This document shows, piece after piece, positions 57,201-61,130 of a DNA stretch of 64,000 bases. The position numbers were made by a program, and so were the translations under genes. Every line of letters starts with the position of its first letter. Positions within the stretch are counted from its first letter, which is position 1. Source of the stretch: Dastarcus helophoroides (lineage: Eukaryota; Arthropoda; Insecta; Coleoptera; Bothrideridae). Under the pieces are notes generated by a model that was given only the letters and a program-made list of their open reading frames with translations, was not told the DNA's origin and did no database searches. The DNA lies in contig CM053328.1 in the NCBI GenBank assembly GCA_028583605.1, positions 32,781,578-32,845,577 on the forward strand, in the 5' to 3' direction.

Positions 57201-59134
57201 CTAGTTAATAACCCTTTAATACCGTTATTTAATACCAAATTTGGAATTACTTTGACCGTAATTAACGAGTTAACACAAAGACGTTACACGCAGACGTTTA
57301 CAGCATGAGGAGGTGCGTCAACTTGTGCATCGAACAAAACGGCAGACATTACCAACAATTACTGTAATTTAGTCTCTGTTGTTACTAAGACCGTTATTTC
57401 ATAATTTGTAGTTCATTATTGTTTTACAACTGAAATAAATAGGTATGAAATTTGTAGGTTATTAATGATGCCAGTGTGACAGTGACAATTATTTCAAACG
57501 TAAAGTAGGACACACGTTTTACATTCCACAACCACCCTTGACCAAGATAATTTTTGATATCCCGGTATAATTCAAATGACTTAATTATTGAGTGAATGCT
57601 TATAAAAACAATAAGTACGGAAGTAAAAAAAAAATATGAAGCACGTACCAACGGTACCAATGAATGTGTACTAGTGAAAATAAAAAAAAAACTTCAACTG
57701 ACATCCTCATTAAGATATGCCTTCTTTTTCAAAAGGATTAGGTAAAACAAAATTGTGTACATTTACATTTAAATTCAACAATTCTCTTTAGCTATTCTTA
57801 CCAGATCTCCTCTTGGTGTATCTTTATTGAAGCGTATGTGGCCATTTGAACTTCGTGAAGTTGCTCCACAAGCTTAAATTCGAAATAATGTAGTTATTCA
57901 TTGTCTGACTTTAGAACAAACACTTTAAAGATAAAAAGGTTATTTAATAAAAAAATCCAGTGATATTGAAAACACAATATAACATCAGAAAGTCTTCGTA
58001 TTTGTGTTAAAAACGACATTAATTTTTTTATAAATGCCTATCAAATTGATAACGAAAGCTTCCACGGCCAGAGTCAGTATAGGATATACTTCTTTCGGGA
58101 TTGGACCGTGTCAAAGAACTACTAAAAGTGTTCGACGCTTCGCCCACCATCGTAGATGAGTTTCGCCTTTGGTATGGTGGACATACTGAGTTACCGTGCT
58201 CTTCTGTCTAAACTTTCTTATCCTGTACACCAATTTTCAATGTAGAAGAGTTTTGCCTCTGGAATGGTGGACATACTGATTATCGTGCTCTGATGTTTTA
58301 AAATTGGCCTTTTCCTTCTTTCATTTTTGCATATTCCCTCATATTCCTCTTTTCATTTATTTTTTTATTCTTTGTTCCTCAAGAAGCCCCCTACGATGGT
58401 GGGCGAAACGTCGAACACTTTTAGCAGTTCTTTGACACGGTCCAATCCCGGAAGAAGTATATCATGTACTGCCTATCAAATTTCATAAATTAAATTACCT
58501 GGTGATACCACAGCTTCAAATCCACTCCCATTCAATTGGGAATTACTATAGAAGATAACTTTCATAAAATTATTGAACGAATGTAAGTCGTAAGTCGAGT
58601 TTATATAAATAGAGTGTAATTTTTCCCAATCTTGTAAACCATCTTTACCAGAAAATATTTCGATATTATCATTACGAGGAGATTCATAAATGTTAAAGCT
58701 AAAGCCAAGGCCCATATCTAACGCAATAGTTTTGAAAGTTATTTGTAAATGTTGATTAGGCAAAGTGGAGAAGATCCATTCGCATTTTAAATGTGTATCG
58801 TATCCATTAGGAAAACCAGGAGAGGTAAATGTAACATTTTTTTCGACTAGAATCACATTTGGTGATCCACAACCTGTAACTGTAAAGAACGTCTTTATTA
58901 TTTTTGTCGTGCAGATTCTTAAAATTTTTCCTTACTGTTTTGTTTAAAGGATATTTTTGGAAAATAGTATGCAGGCACCGATTTATATTCCAACAAGAAA
59001 TCCATACTTGTCAACTCTATGCCAGGTACAAAGACAACGTAAGCTGTATTTGAAGTGGTAGTTACTTTATCAGGCTTTTCAACGCCACAAAATCTTCCGA
59101 GTGATCTAGCAGAGTTGTCATACCCATCAAATAT
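22986..59134 (-). CDS. Cubilin-like multi-CUB receptor (gene 2), C-terminal 1790 aa
   Basis: Thirty exons with GT-AG borders and unbroken phase: 58936-59134, 58499-58873, 57802-57872, 51537-51641, 51013-51144, 50754-50962, 50493-50668, 50192-50437, 49995-50138, 49538-49873, 49227-49427, 49085-49176, 48414-48804, 43960-44144, 43757-43894, 40517-40694, 40258-40464, 37457-37586, 37188-37405, 31392-31588, 31168-31336, 30883-31115, 29801-29842, 29643-29708, 25646-25693, 25434-25590, 24042-24226, 23330-23642, 23178-23269, 22986-23123. Only CUB domains are seen (half of one plus fourteen). It ends with no membrane anchor, as in cubilin, which is peripheral. The 5' exons lie beyond 64000, so I cannot see whether it has the EGF block. 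Several CUBs are divergent and lack the SPxYP or the second cysteine pair. Probably a paralogue of gene 1. Confidence 0.92.
23643..24041. other. Gene 2 intron, nothing recognised
   Basis: A 399-bp intron inside CUB-n. AT-rich, no frame or repeat seen. Confidence 0.5.
24440..25367 (+). pseudogene. Dead mariner (DD34D) transposon in gene 2 intron
   Basis: Antisense to gene 2, in the intron 24227-25433. Fragments in three frames: a helix-turn-helix part (REIPKTVGISKDCVGHIL, about 24545-24600), VTFDEAWIH (Asp 1, about 24730) followed at once by a stop, WTSSGERAPKKAKTVLSAGK, FHHDNVPAHTSA (Asp 2, about 25010) and LAPCDFYLFPN (Asp 3). The right inverted end, ending GGACCACCCTCGTA at 25367, is present; the left end is missing, so the element is 5'-truncated and frameshifted. 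Confidence 0.85.
25434..31115 (-). CDS. Gene 2: CUB-m, split by three micro-exons
   Basis: The first half is 30883-31115 (SPCGKTVIEATDS ... SPNFPAVYPENTKCRWII ... IEVTDFE) and the second half 25434-25590 (PYSLSEKNHQFCGKMD ... GKGFKLEYHTA). Between them three small phase-0 exons have consensus borders: 29801-29842 (14 codons, DSYSPWSNPSPSYL), 29643-29708 (22 codons, DLEDEYLFNDRMEYYAYSHH...) and 25646-25693 (16 codons, NRRSIILPKEKADNSQ). Together they add 52 residues at the domain midpoint. They are open and in phase, but alternative use is possible, and the domain would stay in frame with any of them skipped. The intron 25694-29642 holds AT-rich repeats. Confidence 0.75.
25958..26168 (-). pseudogene. 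Mariner-type helix-turn-helix fragment
   Basis: The frame contains VAQRIIIKSLAIEGVNPSEI and LRRLEALFGN, matching the first helix-turn-helix domain of SETMAR/mariner-like transposases (x-QR-x-I-K-F-x-x-x-E-G-x-x-P-x-E-I). No catalytic domain nearby. A small relic in the gene 2 intron. Confidence 0.45.
26450..26595. repeat. Family-A palindrome without ribozyme-like core
   Basis: Arms AAATACAGAACTTGTCCCCT / GGGGACAAGTTCTGTATTTC and GAAACCAAGAAAGATT / AATCTTTCTTGGTTTT form an almost perfect stem of about 60 bp. Followed by the family tail TTTTTGAAGATAACCAAGGA and CCAGTCCGTTCCACC. The inner core is deleted. Confidence 0.75.
28497..28543. repeat. Family-A single-arm fragment
   Basis: CCTTGTATTTCAATTTTTGA then AGATAACCAAGGACCAGTCC and GTTCCAC, identical to the right tail of the copies at 26450 and 30165. 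No inverted partner arm is adjacent: a truncated insertion. Confidence 0.7.
29843..30882. other. Gene 2 intron hosting a family-A palindrome
   Basis: Intron between the first half of CUB-m and micro-exon 1. Apart from the palindrome at 30165-30418 I see only AT-rich DNA. Confidence 0.5.
30165..30418. repeat. Family-A palindrome with hammerhead-like core on both strands
   Basis: Nearly perfect palindrome of two arms of about 100 bp. Each arm has CTGAAGA, a short stem-loop, then CGAAACG. On the minus strand (30264-30230): CUGAAGA, one base, stem GAUAGC/GCUAUC with loop UUG, GAAA, then CGCGUU. On the plus strand (30284 on) the stem has one mismatch. The outer tail is GATAACCAAGGACCAGTCCG. The CUGANGA - stem - GAAA order is that of stem II of hammerhead ribozymes. 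Best copy in the window. Confidence 0.7.
31168..31588 (-). CDS. Gene 2: CUB-l
   Basis: Exons 31392-31588 (ACGGLHNLTKTIRVSPPTNF ... CSYSFVVPEDYT ... CSCSYLS) and 31168-31336 (LRDGLRSSNDLIEQICNM). The first exon carries extra cysteines (C-A-S ... C-S-C) just before the domain midpoint, unusual for a CUB. Good splice sites on both sides. Confidence 0.86.
31677..32028 (+). repeat. Left LTR of gypsy element (352 bp)
   Basis: Starts TGTAACGCAATG and ends CCCGCAACA. A TATA-like ACTATATAAGGCGG lies near 31850, and AATAAAG near 31973 may serve as its poly(A) signal. Confidence 0.92.
32031..32045 (+). promoter_or_regulatory. Primer-binding site of gypsy element
   Basis: TGGTGTCAGAAGC, two bases after the LTR, begins with the TGG complement of a tRNA CCA end and resembles PBS sequences of gypsy elements primed by tRNA-Leu. 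The tRNA assignment is from memory of the family. Confidence 0.65.
32400..32940 (+). pseudogene. Gypsy reverse transcriptase (C-terminal half)
   Basis: Catalytic YLDDVMVMG (about 32508-32534) is present, then KEHLKNLQEVF, KCSLFQRKVEFLGHTVS and SFLGLCTYYRRFMKGF, the usual order after the Ty3/gypsy RT active site. Upstream of YLDD the frame is broken by stops, and the sequence joins a gag-like start (ATG at 32213) through a deletion. Confidence 0.88.
32897..33310 (+). pseudogene. Gypsy RNase H domain
   Basis: LDTDVSKVGIGAALSQVQGG, YYSKILTKPERNF and KELLAIVKAVEHF, then a frame change near 33170 into HYRPGRQHNNADALSKRP. The typical first residue D in T-D-x-S is kept. Frameshifted and with an in-frame stop near 33230. 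Confidence 0.85.
33500..34725 (+). pseudogene. Gypsy integrase
   Basis: H-H-C-C zinc finger (HTGTSGRHLG ... CRKCVTC, about 33640-33765), catalytic core with AIDVAGPFPAL (Asp), HSDQGRNFES (Asp) and GMVERF (Glu), and the C-terminal W-P/Y region (VWLYNPQRKKG ... GPYKVLKW, 34495-34580). Stops at about 33818 and 34253 and a frame change split it into three frames. Confidence 0.88.
34698..34710 (+). promoter_or_regulatory. Polypurine tract of gypsy element
   Basis: AAGGGGGAAGCAG directly precedes the right LTR, the expected plus-strand primer site. Confidence 0.75.
34711..35063 (+). repeat. Right LTR of gypsy element (353 bp)
   Basis: Starts TGTAACGCAATG and ends CCCGCAACA. Differs from the left copy at roughly one site in twelve, including loss of the GCGGCCGC word (GCTGCCGC here). 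Confidence 0.92.
35064..35725. other. Gene 2 intron DNA between gypsy and mariner
   Basis: A 660-bp stretch with no exon. It has less extreme AT content than the AT-rich blocks; 35250-35500 may be residue of an older element, but no family was recognised. Confidence 0.35.
35726..37017 (+). mobile_element. Mariner (DD34D) transposon with both ends, inactive
   Basis: Both inverted ends are present: TACGAGGGTTGCCTTTTATG at the left and, as complement, TACGAAGGTTGTCTTTTATA at the right. About 1.29 kb, the normal length for mariner. The transposase is broken by several stops and frameshifts. Lies antisense in a gene 2 intron. Confidence 0.92.
35900..36949 (+). pseudogene. Mariner transposase pseudogene
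   Basis: From MELNREHFRAIIFYNFRRGL (about 35900) to HGEYFEKQ (about 36949). The second helix-turn-helix is YREIETTLGISGTSIHSIL. Catalytic motifs VTGDESWIYAYDP (Asp 1, about 36378), LHHDNASSHTS (Asp 2, about 36660) and SPDLAPNDFFLFP (Asp 3, about 36755), the last two 34 residues apart. In-frame stops follow YDP (about 36411) and NSE (about 36572), and a frameshift lies near 36795. Confidence 0.9.
37188..37586 (-). CDS. Gene 2: CUB-k
   Basis: Exons 37457-37586 (DCGDQITEPTIISNPPF ... CIWNISAPDWA) and 37188-37405 (FEFVNLTQKWYQESIKIYNG ... TYCSVNADNLP). The second cysteine pair seems reduced and the usual SPxYP is replaced by NPPF, so this CUB is divergent, but phase and cysteine spacing fit. Confidence 0.84.
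37740..40000. repeat. AT-rich degenerate repeat block in gene 2 intron
   Basis: Intron 37587-40257. Repeated words TTTCGACTTTTTT, TTTGAAAATTTT and TTTCAAAATTT with no stable period. No frame of interest. It contains a family-A ribozyme-like fragment at 39635-39690. Same style as the blocks at 26282, 40790 and 44575. Confidence 0.6.
39635..39690 (+). repeat. Family-A core fragment with hammerhead-like motif
   Basis: CTGAAGA (39641-39647), one base, GATAG, loop, CTATC, GAAA (39664-39667), then CGCGTTAGAGCAACC. The stem pairs fully over five bases. Only the core remains, without the palindromic arms. Confidence 0.65.
40258..40694 (-). CDS. Gene 2: CUB-j
   Basis: Exons 40517-40694 (FTCGGTFYAIKTYETIYSPS ... 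CIYVIKPI) and 40258-40464 (LPRCQYDNVTINEV ... VYCDDKKP ... GRGFKFTF), separated by a 52-bp intron with donor GTGTAC and acceptor GTCGCAG. Divergent: SPSY replaces SPGYP and the second half begins with an unusual PRC segment. Confidence 0.84.
41611..41985 (+). mobile_element. Solo LTR of the gypsy family (375 bp)
   Basis: TGTAACGCAATG ... CCCGTAACA, closest to the solo LTR at 15829 (both share the GAATAGAATTGTAGAATTTA insertion missing from the full element). Flanked by CTAC direct repeats (41607-41610 and 41986-41989). Confidence 0.92.
42332..43371. mobile_element. Nonautonomous DNA transposon (1040 bp)
   Basis: Ends CAGTGGCGGCTGGT and ACCAGCCGCCACTG are perfect 14-bp inverted repeats. The interior is clearly less AT-rich than its surroundings and has no transposase. 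The flanks do not give a clear duplication, so the superfamily is open (hAT or CACTA-type ends both possible). Confidence 0.8.
43757..44144 (-). CDS. Gene 2: CUB-i
   Basis: Exons 43960-44144 (GCGGIFHENNTIIQSPGYP ... CIWEIRAQIG ... CEKDFVE) and 43757-43894 (IFDWKNDTW ... GKKCGRTPP ... DSGFQ). The 65-bp intron between them ends TTTCGTAG. A typical two-exon CUB with a calcium-type D-F-V-E strand. Confidence 0.88.
44659..45590. repeat. Tandem duplication, unit about 459 bp
   Basis: Both copies start CTGGGG-GCTTGCA and share TTCATGCAGCAAACTGAAAA, TTCAATTGGAGGACTTTCCA and AAAACTTTTGTGAAAGGACA-like words to the end. Identity is high enough to align by eye over the whole unit. Confidence 0.8.
46600..48320. 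repeat. Tandem duplication, unit about 860 bp
   Basis: Copy 1 (about 46600-47460) and copy 2 (about 47470-48320) share GAAAGTTCAATATTTTTTTG, CTGGACATTTCCATTTAAAA, CTCATGTCCAAGATATTTCA and the end CTTAGGCGGGCCAC. Confidence 0.8.
48414..50437 (-). CDS. Gene 2: CUB-e to CUB-h
   Basis: CUB-e: 50192-50437 (DCGGTIRGSQGQISS) with 49995-50138. CUB-f: the single exon 49538-49873 (ACGGEISNFDWGTISSPGYP ... GFKATF). CUB-g: 49227-49427 (ICGEPHLYYEG), 49085-49176 and the first part of 48414-48804. CUB-h: the rest of 48414-48804 (CGGIITDQTGYITSP ... CAWIINLP ... KYCGSEIP). The donor after CUB-g exon 1 is GTCTGA, weak but preceded by AG and needed for frame; the intron is 50 bp. Confidence 0.86.
50493..51641 (-). 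CDS. Gene 2: rest of CUB-c, and CUB-d
   Basis: Exon 51537-51641 (CKWNITAARGRRISVTFENL ...) and 51013-51144 (GKYCGDTLPSKLETLS) complete CUB-c. A 50-bp intron, then exon 50754-50962 starts with the closing strand GFSIRYEE and opens CUB-d (CGGSITLTDF ... CIWVITAPVAES), finished by 50493-50668 (CTEEYVEVRDGG). CUB-d is the most canonical domain of the group, with the acidic residues of a calcium-binding CUB. Confidence 0.88.
51198..51325. repeat. Family-B palindrome (128 bp) with 17-bp target duplication
   Basis: Begins GATAACGAAGTCTTCCACGG and folds into one hairpin: CAAAGAACTACTAAAAGTGT joined head-to-head with its own complement, the outer stem being AGGATATACTTCTTCC. Flanked by direct copies of TATTAGGTAATGTTTTT (51181-51197 and 51326-51342). 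Lies about 50 bp upstream of the acceptor of exon 51013-51144. Confidence 0.85.
51902..52916 (+). pseudogene. DD41D transposase, N-terminal and catalytic part
   Basis: Starts MPLTTQHKIFIIEAYFRTGA (ATG 51902), has a stop near 51984 and a frame change near 52140-52190, then 52198-52916 is open. Second helix-turn-helix: LSQEIGLTYGTCQKIL. Catalytic Asp 2 in GYFQHDGATSHTT and Asp 3 in PCLTIMDYFI (41 residues on). The first catalytic motif is degraded (FFLTKRGSTFRD in place of LFTDEA-F). The protein is cut after MVQNAFS by the LINE. Confidence 0.88.
53129..55972 (-). CDS. LINE ORF2 (AP-type endonuclease and reverse transcriptase)
   Basis: Open for 947 codons from the codon after the ORF1 stop to TAA/TGA at 53129. 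No ATG lies near its start; the domain begins at once (IFLTFFNAQSFYKNRDEI, LLCLTETCI), so it is probably expressed by reading through UAG. Endonuclease motifs: LTET, YRSPS, GDFNINW, DLVISN, TDHSII. RT motifs: RPINMLPFCEKILEQ, QSGFRGNHSCETAL, FIDLKRAFETIDRD, GVPQGSVLGPLLF, catalytic LFADDTLIY (about 53945-53970). The C-terminal region ends FGKNMRDLVRQT. All catalytic residues expected in both domains appear intact. Confidence 0.92.
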   Translation of the reverse strand, partial: QLLNTNGIFLTFFNAQSFYKNRDEILNYVNNYQPNLLCLTETCITENICDSELNIKYYTLLRCNSSSRHTGGVVIYIKNNIKFSNVKTYIIDMKLWLLAVKVYVNNVPYCIVTIYRSPSCNPNIFLDKFYEWLDSYLDSNKSSNIIIVGDFNINWCSNNSVKKNLKSNMQNRGLKQFVKEFTRTTNISKTLIDLVISNDYTLNVYVEQDYIITDHSIIQVKLKQNEHVNKCVTMLSRGKINFDEMTELLIKKEWEYSSTNVNLVSEVFIENIIFSLDKVAPIKEIKVKSKQNSWFDKKCKETVVNKNKAYKKYYFTREESDWDNYKVCRNNLVKVIRNAKCNFYKKMIDDNKKNSKQMWKHLKEMVGNKNQTINSFQNGVSCNGTLYNNNDEIPDVLNKYYIGSIKAIITSIDSNNVDRNNILNTISQYECTMSTFAKISLQDLYKLISSQVKNFSTDEISLPIVKNLFHVLGYPFVNLINLSLEMGIVPECFKISTIRPIPKVVNTNRAEELRPINMLPFCEKILEQVVFNQVMKYININNVLCTYQSGFRGNHSCETALQYVISEWKYKIDKKRFGVCAVFIDLKRAFETIDRDILLLKLKKYGFKENVLKWFKSYLSNRYQCTKIGNTKSSLETNNFGVPQGSVLGPLLFILYMNDIGNVLKKCRIHLFADDTLIYYAHDDFNELISTMNEELKMFTNKFKCNKLKVNELKSKWMFISNNYWYNIFNELNLKIEINDQNVEQVDQIKYLGFTIDRELKFTSHIDYTSKKIGKKIGFLGRVAPYLTTSTRLMVYNTLILPHFTYCCSVLYVTCTNFDRLHKLQNKAMRIILKCNRYTSIQTMLNLLNWIKIEKYYFVQTMIFIHKMKNDALPEYLKNQLTVVNERHLYPTRSALNFYIPPTLKNATMNSLFYKGINQYNLLPQNLKDTNSIKVFGKNMRDLVRQT
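55973..57031 (-). CDS. LINE ORF1 (gag-like, three zinc knuckles), ends in UAG
   Basis: Nucleic-acid-binding ORF1 of the LINE. Two possible starts: 57031, or more likely 56959 (MKGTRGAKASEQ), since the first 24 residues look non-conserved. A coiled coil (KINKKLDLCYEIIDKQ ... NDLQNEIRELK), an RRM-like middle part, then CFKCAGYGHEAKNC, CVFCAESHTRVNC and CINCVKANKK knuckles. About 328-352 residues. The stop is TAG at 55975-55973, followed directly by CAA TTA in the same frame as ORF2. Confidence 0.9.
   Translation of the reverse strand: MTLNINPYVLVLSEWLYHRTFQKIMKGTRGAKASEQVVTCECTGMTEILEKINKKLDLCYEIIDKQSKQINDLQNEIRELKPMKICNERPTPMYSEVTKKSEHILVIKPKNTQEVDKVKKDLRANINPTELQVGVNIGKNVREGGVIVKCSDSGALNTLRENIEHKMGKQYKVEVPKRVNPKIIIVGIDEEEFKNNKNEITEKIIKQNKILRADHFIFEAIACTKINKGNFNIIVETDPTTFAYLMSKEEQNLHVGWRNCRMFEHFSVRRCFKCAGYGHEAKNCNENVTCVFCAESHTRVNCRNEEAKCINCVKANKKFNLNLDYSHAATDRRCECYIKIIESIKKKTAYTI
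57303..57367 (+). pseudogene. DD41D transposase C-terminal end beyond the LINE
   Basis: MRRCVNLCIEQNGRHYQQLL then TAA at 57365-57367 is the missing C-terminus of the transposase cut at 52916 (family pattern RRxxxCIxxxGxHFExL). Finding it here fixes the size of the LINE insertion. Confidence 0.85.
57802..59134 (-). CDS. Gene 2: CUB-a (second half), CUB-b, start of CUB-c
   Basis: Exon 58936-59134 starts IFDGYDNSARSLGRFCG, the second half of a CUB whose first half lies upstream of the window. Exon 58499-58873 encodes a whole CUB (CGSPNVILVEKN ... FTSPGFPNGYD ... CEWIFS) with a long YESPRNDNIEIFSG insertion. Exon 57802-57872 gives ACGATSRSSNGHIRF, the start of the next CUB; its remainder is 6.2 kb away, across an intron filled by nested transposons. 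Confidence 0.88.
58048..58469. repeat. Family-B palindrome (422 bp) with 13-bp target duplication
   Basis: Starts GATAACGAAAGCTTCCACGG like the copy at 51198. Inverted arms of about 90 bp (GGATTGGACCGTGTCAAAGA ... GTTCGAC and complement). Flanked by TGCCTATCAAATT (58035-58047 and 58470-58482). The right arm has CTCAAGA, a GCCC/GGGC stem and GAAACGTC: the hammerhead-like order with one change in CTGAAGA. The middle holds two related units of about 95 bp (GTAGA-GAGTTT-GCCT-TGG ... ACATACTGA). The duplication lies 16 bp from the donor of exon 58499-58873. Confidence 0.8.
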
Positions 59135-59536
59135 CTGAAAAATGAATAAGAGTAACTAAATTAGTCAATTAAGCTTGAAGTTCGTAAATATGTAGCAGAC
59201 ATTTTATGTGTTATTAGACTTTTTTTATATATAGGGTATAAGTACCGGTAATTGAACAGTACCAGCGAATAAACAATTGACCCTTAATATAACGTTTATA
59301 AGAACTGGTTGTATCCGTTCCACCCCTTAAAGATTAAAACGCAGGCTTCAAATTCTCTTTTCTCATTGGATCAAGCGGTTATTAGTTCTGATCCAAAAAT
59401 TGGAAGCAGAAGTGTTGTCTTAATGTGTGAATTTTGTATTTCCAACATTCTCCAGACATCTTGTAAGGAGCAATGTAAGTAAAAATACTTTATAATAAGA
59501 ATAATACGTATTATTGCTTTGTCCTTACTTGTAATA
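59135..59536. other. Gene 2 intron, nothing recognised
   Basis: About 400 bp upstream of the first visible gene 2 exon. Near 59310 GGTTGTATCCGTTCCACC weakly resembles the outer end of family-A repeats. Otherwise nothing. Confidence 0.35.
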
Positions 59537-60753
59537 TACAGGGTTTTTCAACGAAAAGTAGCCACCTCTAATAACTCAAAAACGGAGAATAGCAGAAGAA
59601 TTTCCAAGAACAGGTCGATTTTTATTTCAAAGAGGACAGCTTTTGGCGTCAAGTTCTTGATGACATTGCTTTTCCCCTTCCCCCCATTCCAACTACCTCA
59701 AAAAATTTAAATGGCAATACGAGCCAAATAACACTTCATTTGAAAACTATTTTAACTATTTATTCAGTGATGTGCTACATTTGAAATTCGGGCTATTAGT
59801 GTTTTAGAAATAGTCGATTAACGTTTAAGTATAAACTTAGAGAATTAACCGTGGTGGAACAAACTTCGTAAACATTTTCTTGCTCACCTAGATTAAATCA
59901 TGGCAATTATCGTTAAAGTAAGTATTCAAAGTGACTTTCGTTAATTTTCATACAATAATACAGACGACCTTGAGAGAGTTCACGAACATTTGAGAGAACT
60001 TGGGGTGTCAATTGTCGACATTCTTCTATTATTCTTTGCCAAAGATCTTTAATGTCGGCTGGTTGTGTTGCATACACTTTGGATTTCAAATGTCCCCATA
60101 AGAAATAATCCAACAGGTCTTGTGATCTAGCAGGCCATTCGATTGGACCACGTCTTCCAATCCATCGCCCAGGAAAGCGATCGTTCAAAAATTTTCGAAC
60201 GGGAACCGCCAAGTGGGGAGGTGCCTCATGTTGCTGAAAAACTAGTACATTTTCAAGCAAATTTTCATCATTTTTCAGTATTTCTGTTATGCGTGGATCA
60301 GCGGTAGTATCAAGAAGTTCCAAAAAAGTAGCGCCAGTCAAATTACCGTCAAATTTTTGCTGGCGCTACTTGCCACTGCGACAAAAAATTACTAAAAACC
60401 TATGATCAGCAAAAAAAAGTTTACAAAGTTTGTTCCACCACGGTAAATTTCCTAAGTTTATTCTTAAAGGTTAATCGACTATTTCTAAAACACTAATAAC
60501 CCGACTTTCAAATGTAGCACATCACTGAATAGATAGTTAAAATATCTTTCAAATGAAGTATTATTTGGATTGTATTGTTATTTAAATTTTTTGAGGTAGT
60601 TGGAGTAGGGGGAAGGGGGAAAGCGATGTGATCAAAAACTTGACGCCAAAATCTGTCCCACTTGAAATAAAAATCGACCTGTTTTTGGAAATTTTTCTGC
60701 TATTCTCCGTTTTTGAGTTATTAAGGATGGCTACTTTCGTTGAAAACCCTGTA
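59537..60753 (-). mobile_element. Internally deleted DD41D-type transposon, about 330-bp inverted ends
   Basis: Left end TACAGGGTTTTTCAACGAAA and its complement at the right end (TGAAAACCCTGTA, 60753), flanked by TA. Arms match over about 330 bp, to TTGTTCCACCACGG. Only the last 142 codons of a transposase remain between the arms. A different family from the copies at 20030 and 51761. Confidence 0.88.
59913..60341 (-). pseudogene. Transposase C-terminal half, catalytic Asp changed
   Basis: From MTGATFLELLDTTADPRITE to ESHFEYLL and stop. Asp 2 region reads FQQHEAPPHLA where family members have HDGAPAH, so the aspartate is replaced by glutamate; the Asp 3 region is RSQDLLDYFLWG, two residues shorter than NPLDFYLWG relatives. 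The first catalytic Asp and DNA-binding domain are deleted. Not active. Confidence 0.82.
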
Positions 60754-61130
60754 TATTTATTGCTATGTTCTAAGCCGTTTGATAATCTATATAGCCTCAA
60801 AATGTCAAGAAATGGCAAGAAAATTAGCAATCCATTATGTTCATTTACTGGGTCATGTGTTAGCCCCAATGAATGAACAAGTACGTTCATTTATTGGAAC
60901 TCATTTAAATTTGTAGAATGCACCATTTTGAGTCCTAAATGCATGTCATTTGCAGAAGGTTTAAAATTTTCAGCTTACACTGTTTAGGAAGCGCCTTTGT
61001 CCAATAAATGAACGGCTGATTACTTTTTGTTCATTTATTGGACCCGCAAATGAACGAAAATATTAAATGAAAATTCAACAAGACCTACTTAATTCTAATA
61101 CTTGGATTTATTTTTTAGTGTAGATATAAA

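Larger units (their letters stand above)
52917..57300 (-). mobile_element. Near-complete LINE, ORF1-UAG-ORF2 in one frame
   Basis: A 4.4-kb non-LTR retrotransposon inserted into the DD41D transposase. It has a 5' leader (about 56960-57300), ORF1 (gag-like), ORF2 (endonuclease plus reverse transcriptase) and a 3' end of (TTAC)n microsatellite type, read on the plus strand as AGTAAGTAAGTAAGTAAG at 52914-52933. The short tandem-repeat tail without poly(A), and the FADD-type RT, suggest the CR1/L2 group. Both long ORFs are open, so the copy may be young. Confidence 0.9.
51761..57565 (+). mobile_element. DD41D transposon split by a LINE
   Basis: Ends CAGGGACATCAAAAATTATC (left) and, as complement, CCGGGATATCAAAAATTATC (right), arms of about 65 bp, flanked by TA (51759-51760, 57566-57567). 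Without the 4.4-kb LINE the element is about 1.4 kb, normal for the group. Lies in the gene 2 intron between CUB-c exons 57802 and 51641. Confidence 0.9.

Noticed and set aside
57018..57308. 96-codon plus-strand open frame that looked like a small gene or a transposase C-terminus (a chance WQRRIRCAASSR appears in another frame)
   Set aside because: It lies in the 5' leader of the LINE on the opposite strand. The real transposase end is at 57303-57367 in another frame.
57424..57660. 78-codon minus-strand frame with hydrophobic stretches
   Set aside because: Overlaps the inverted end of the DD41D transposon; no start context or family.
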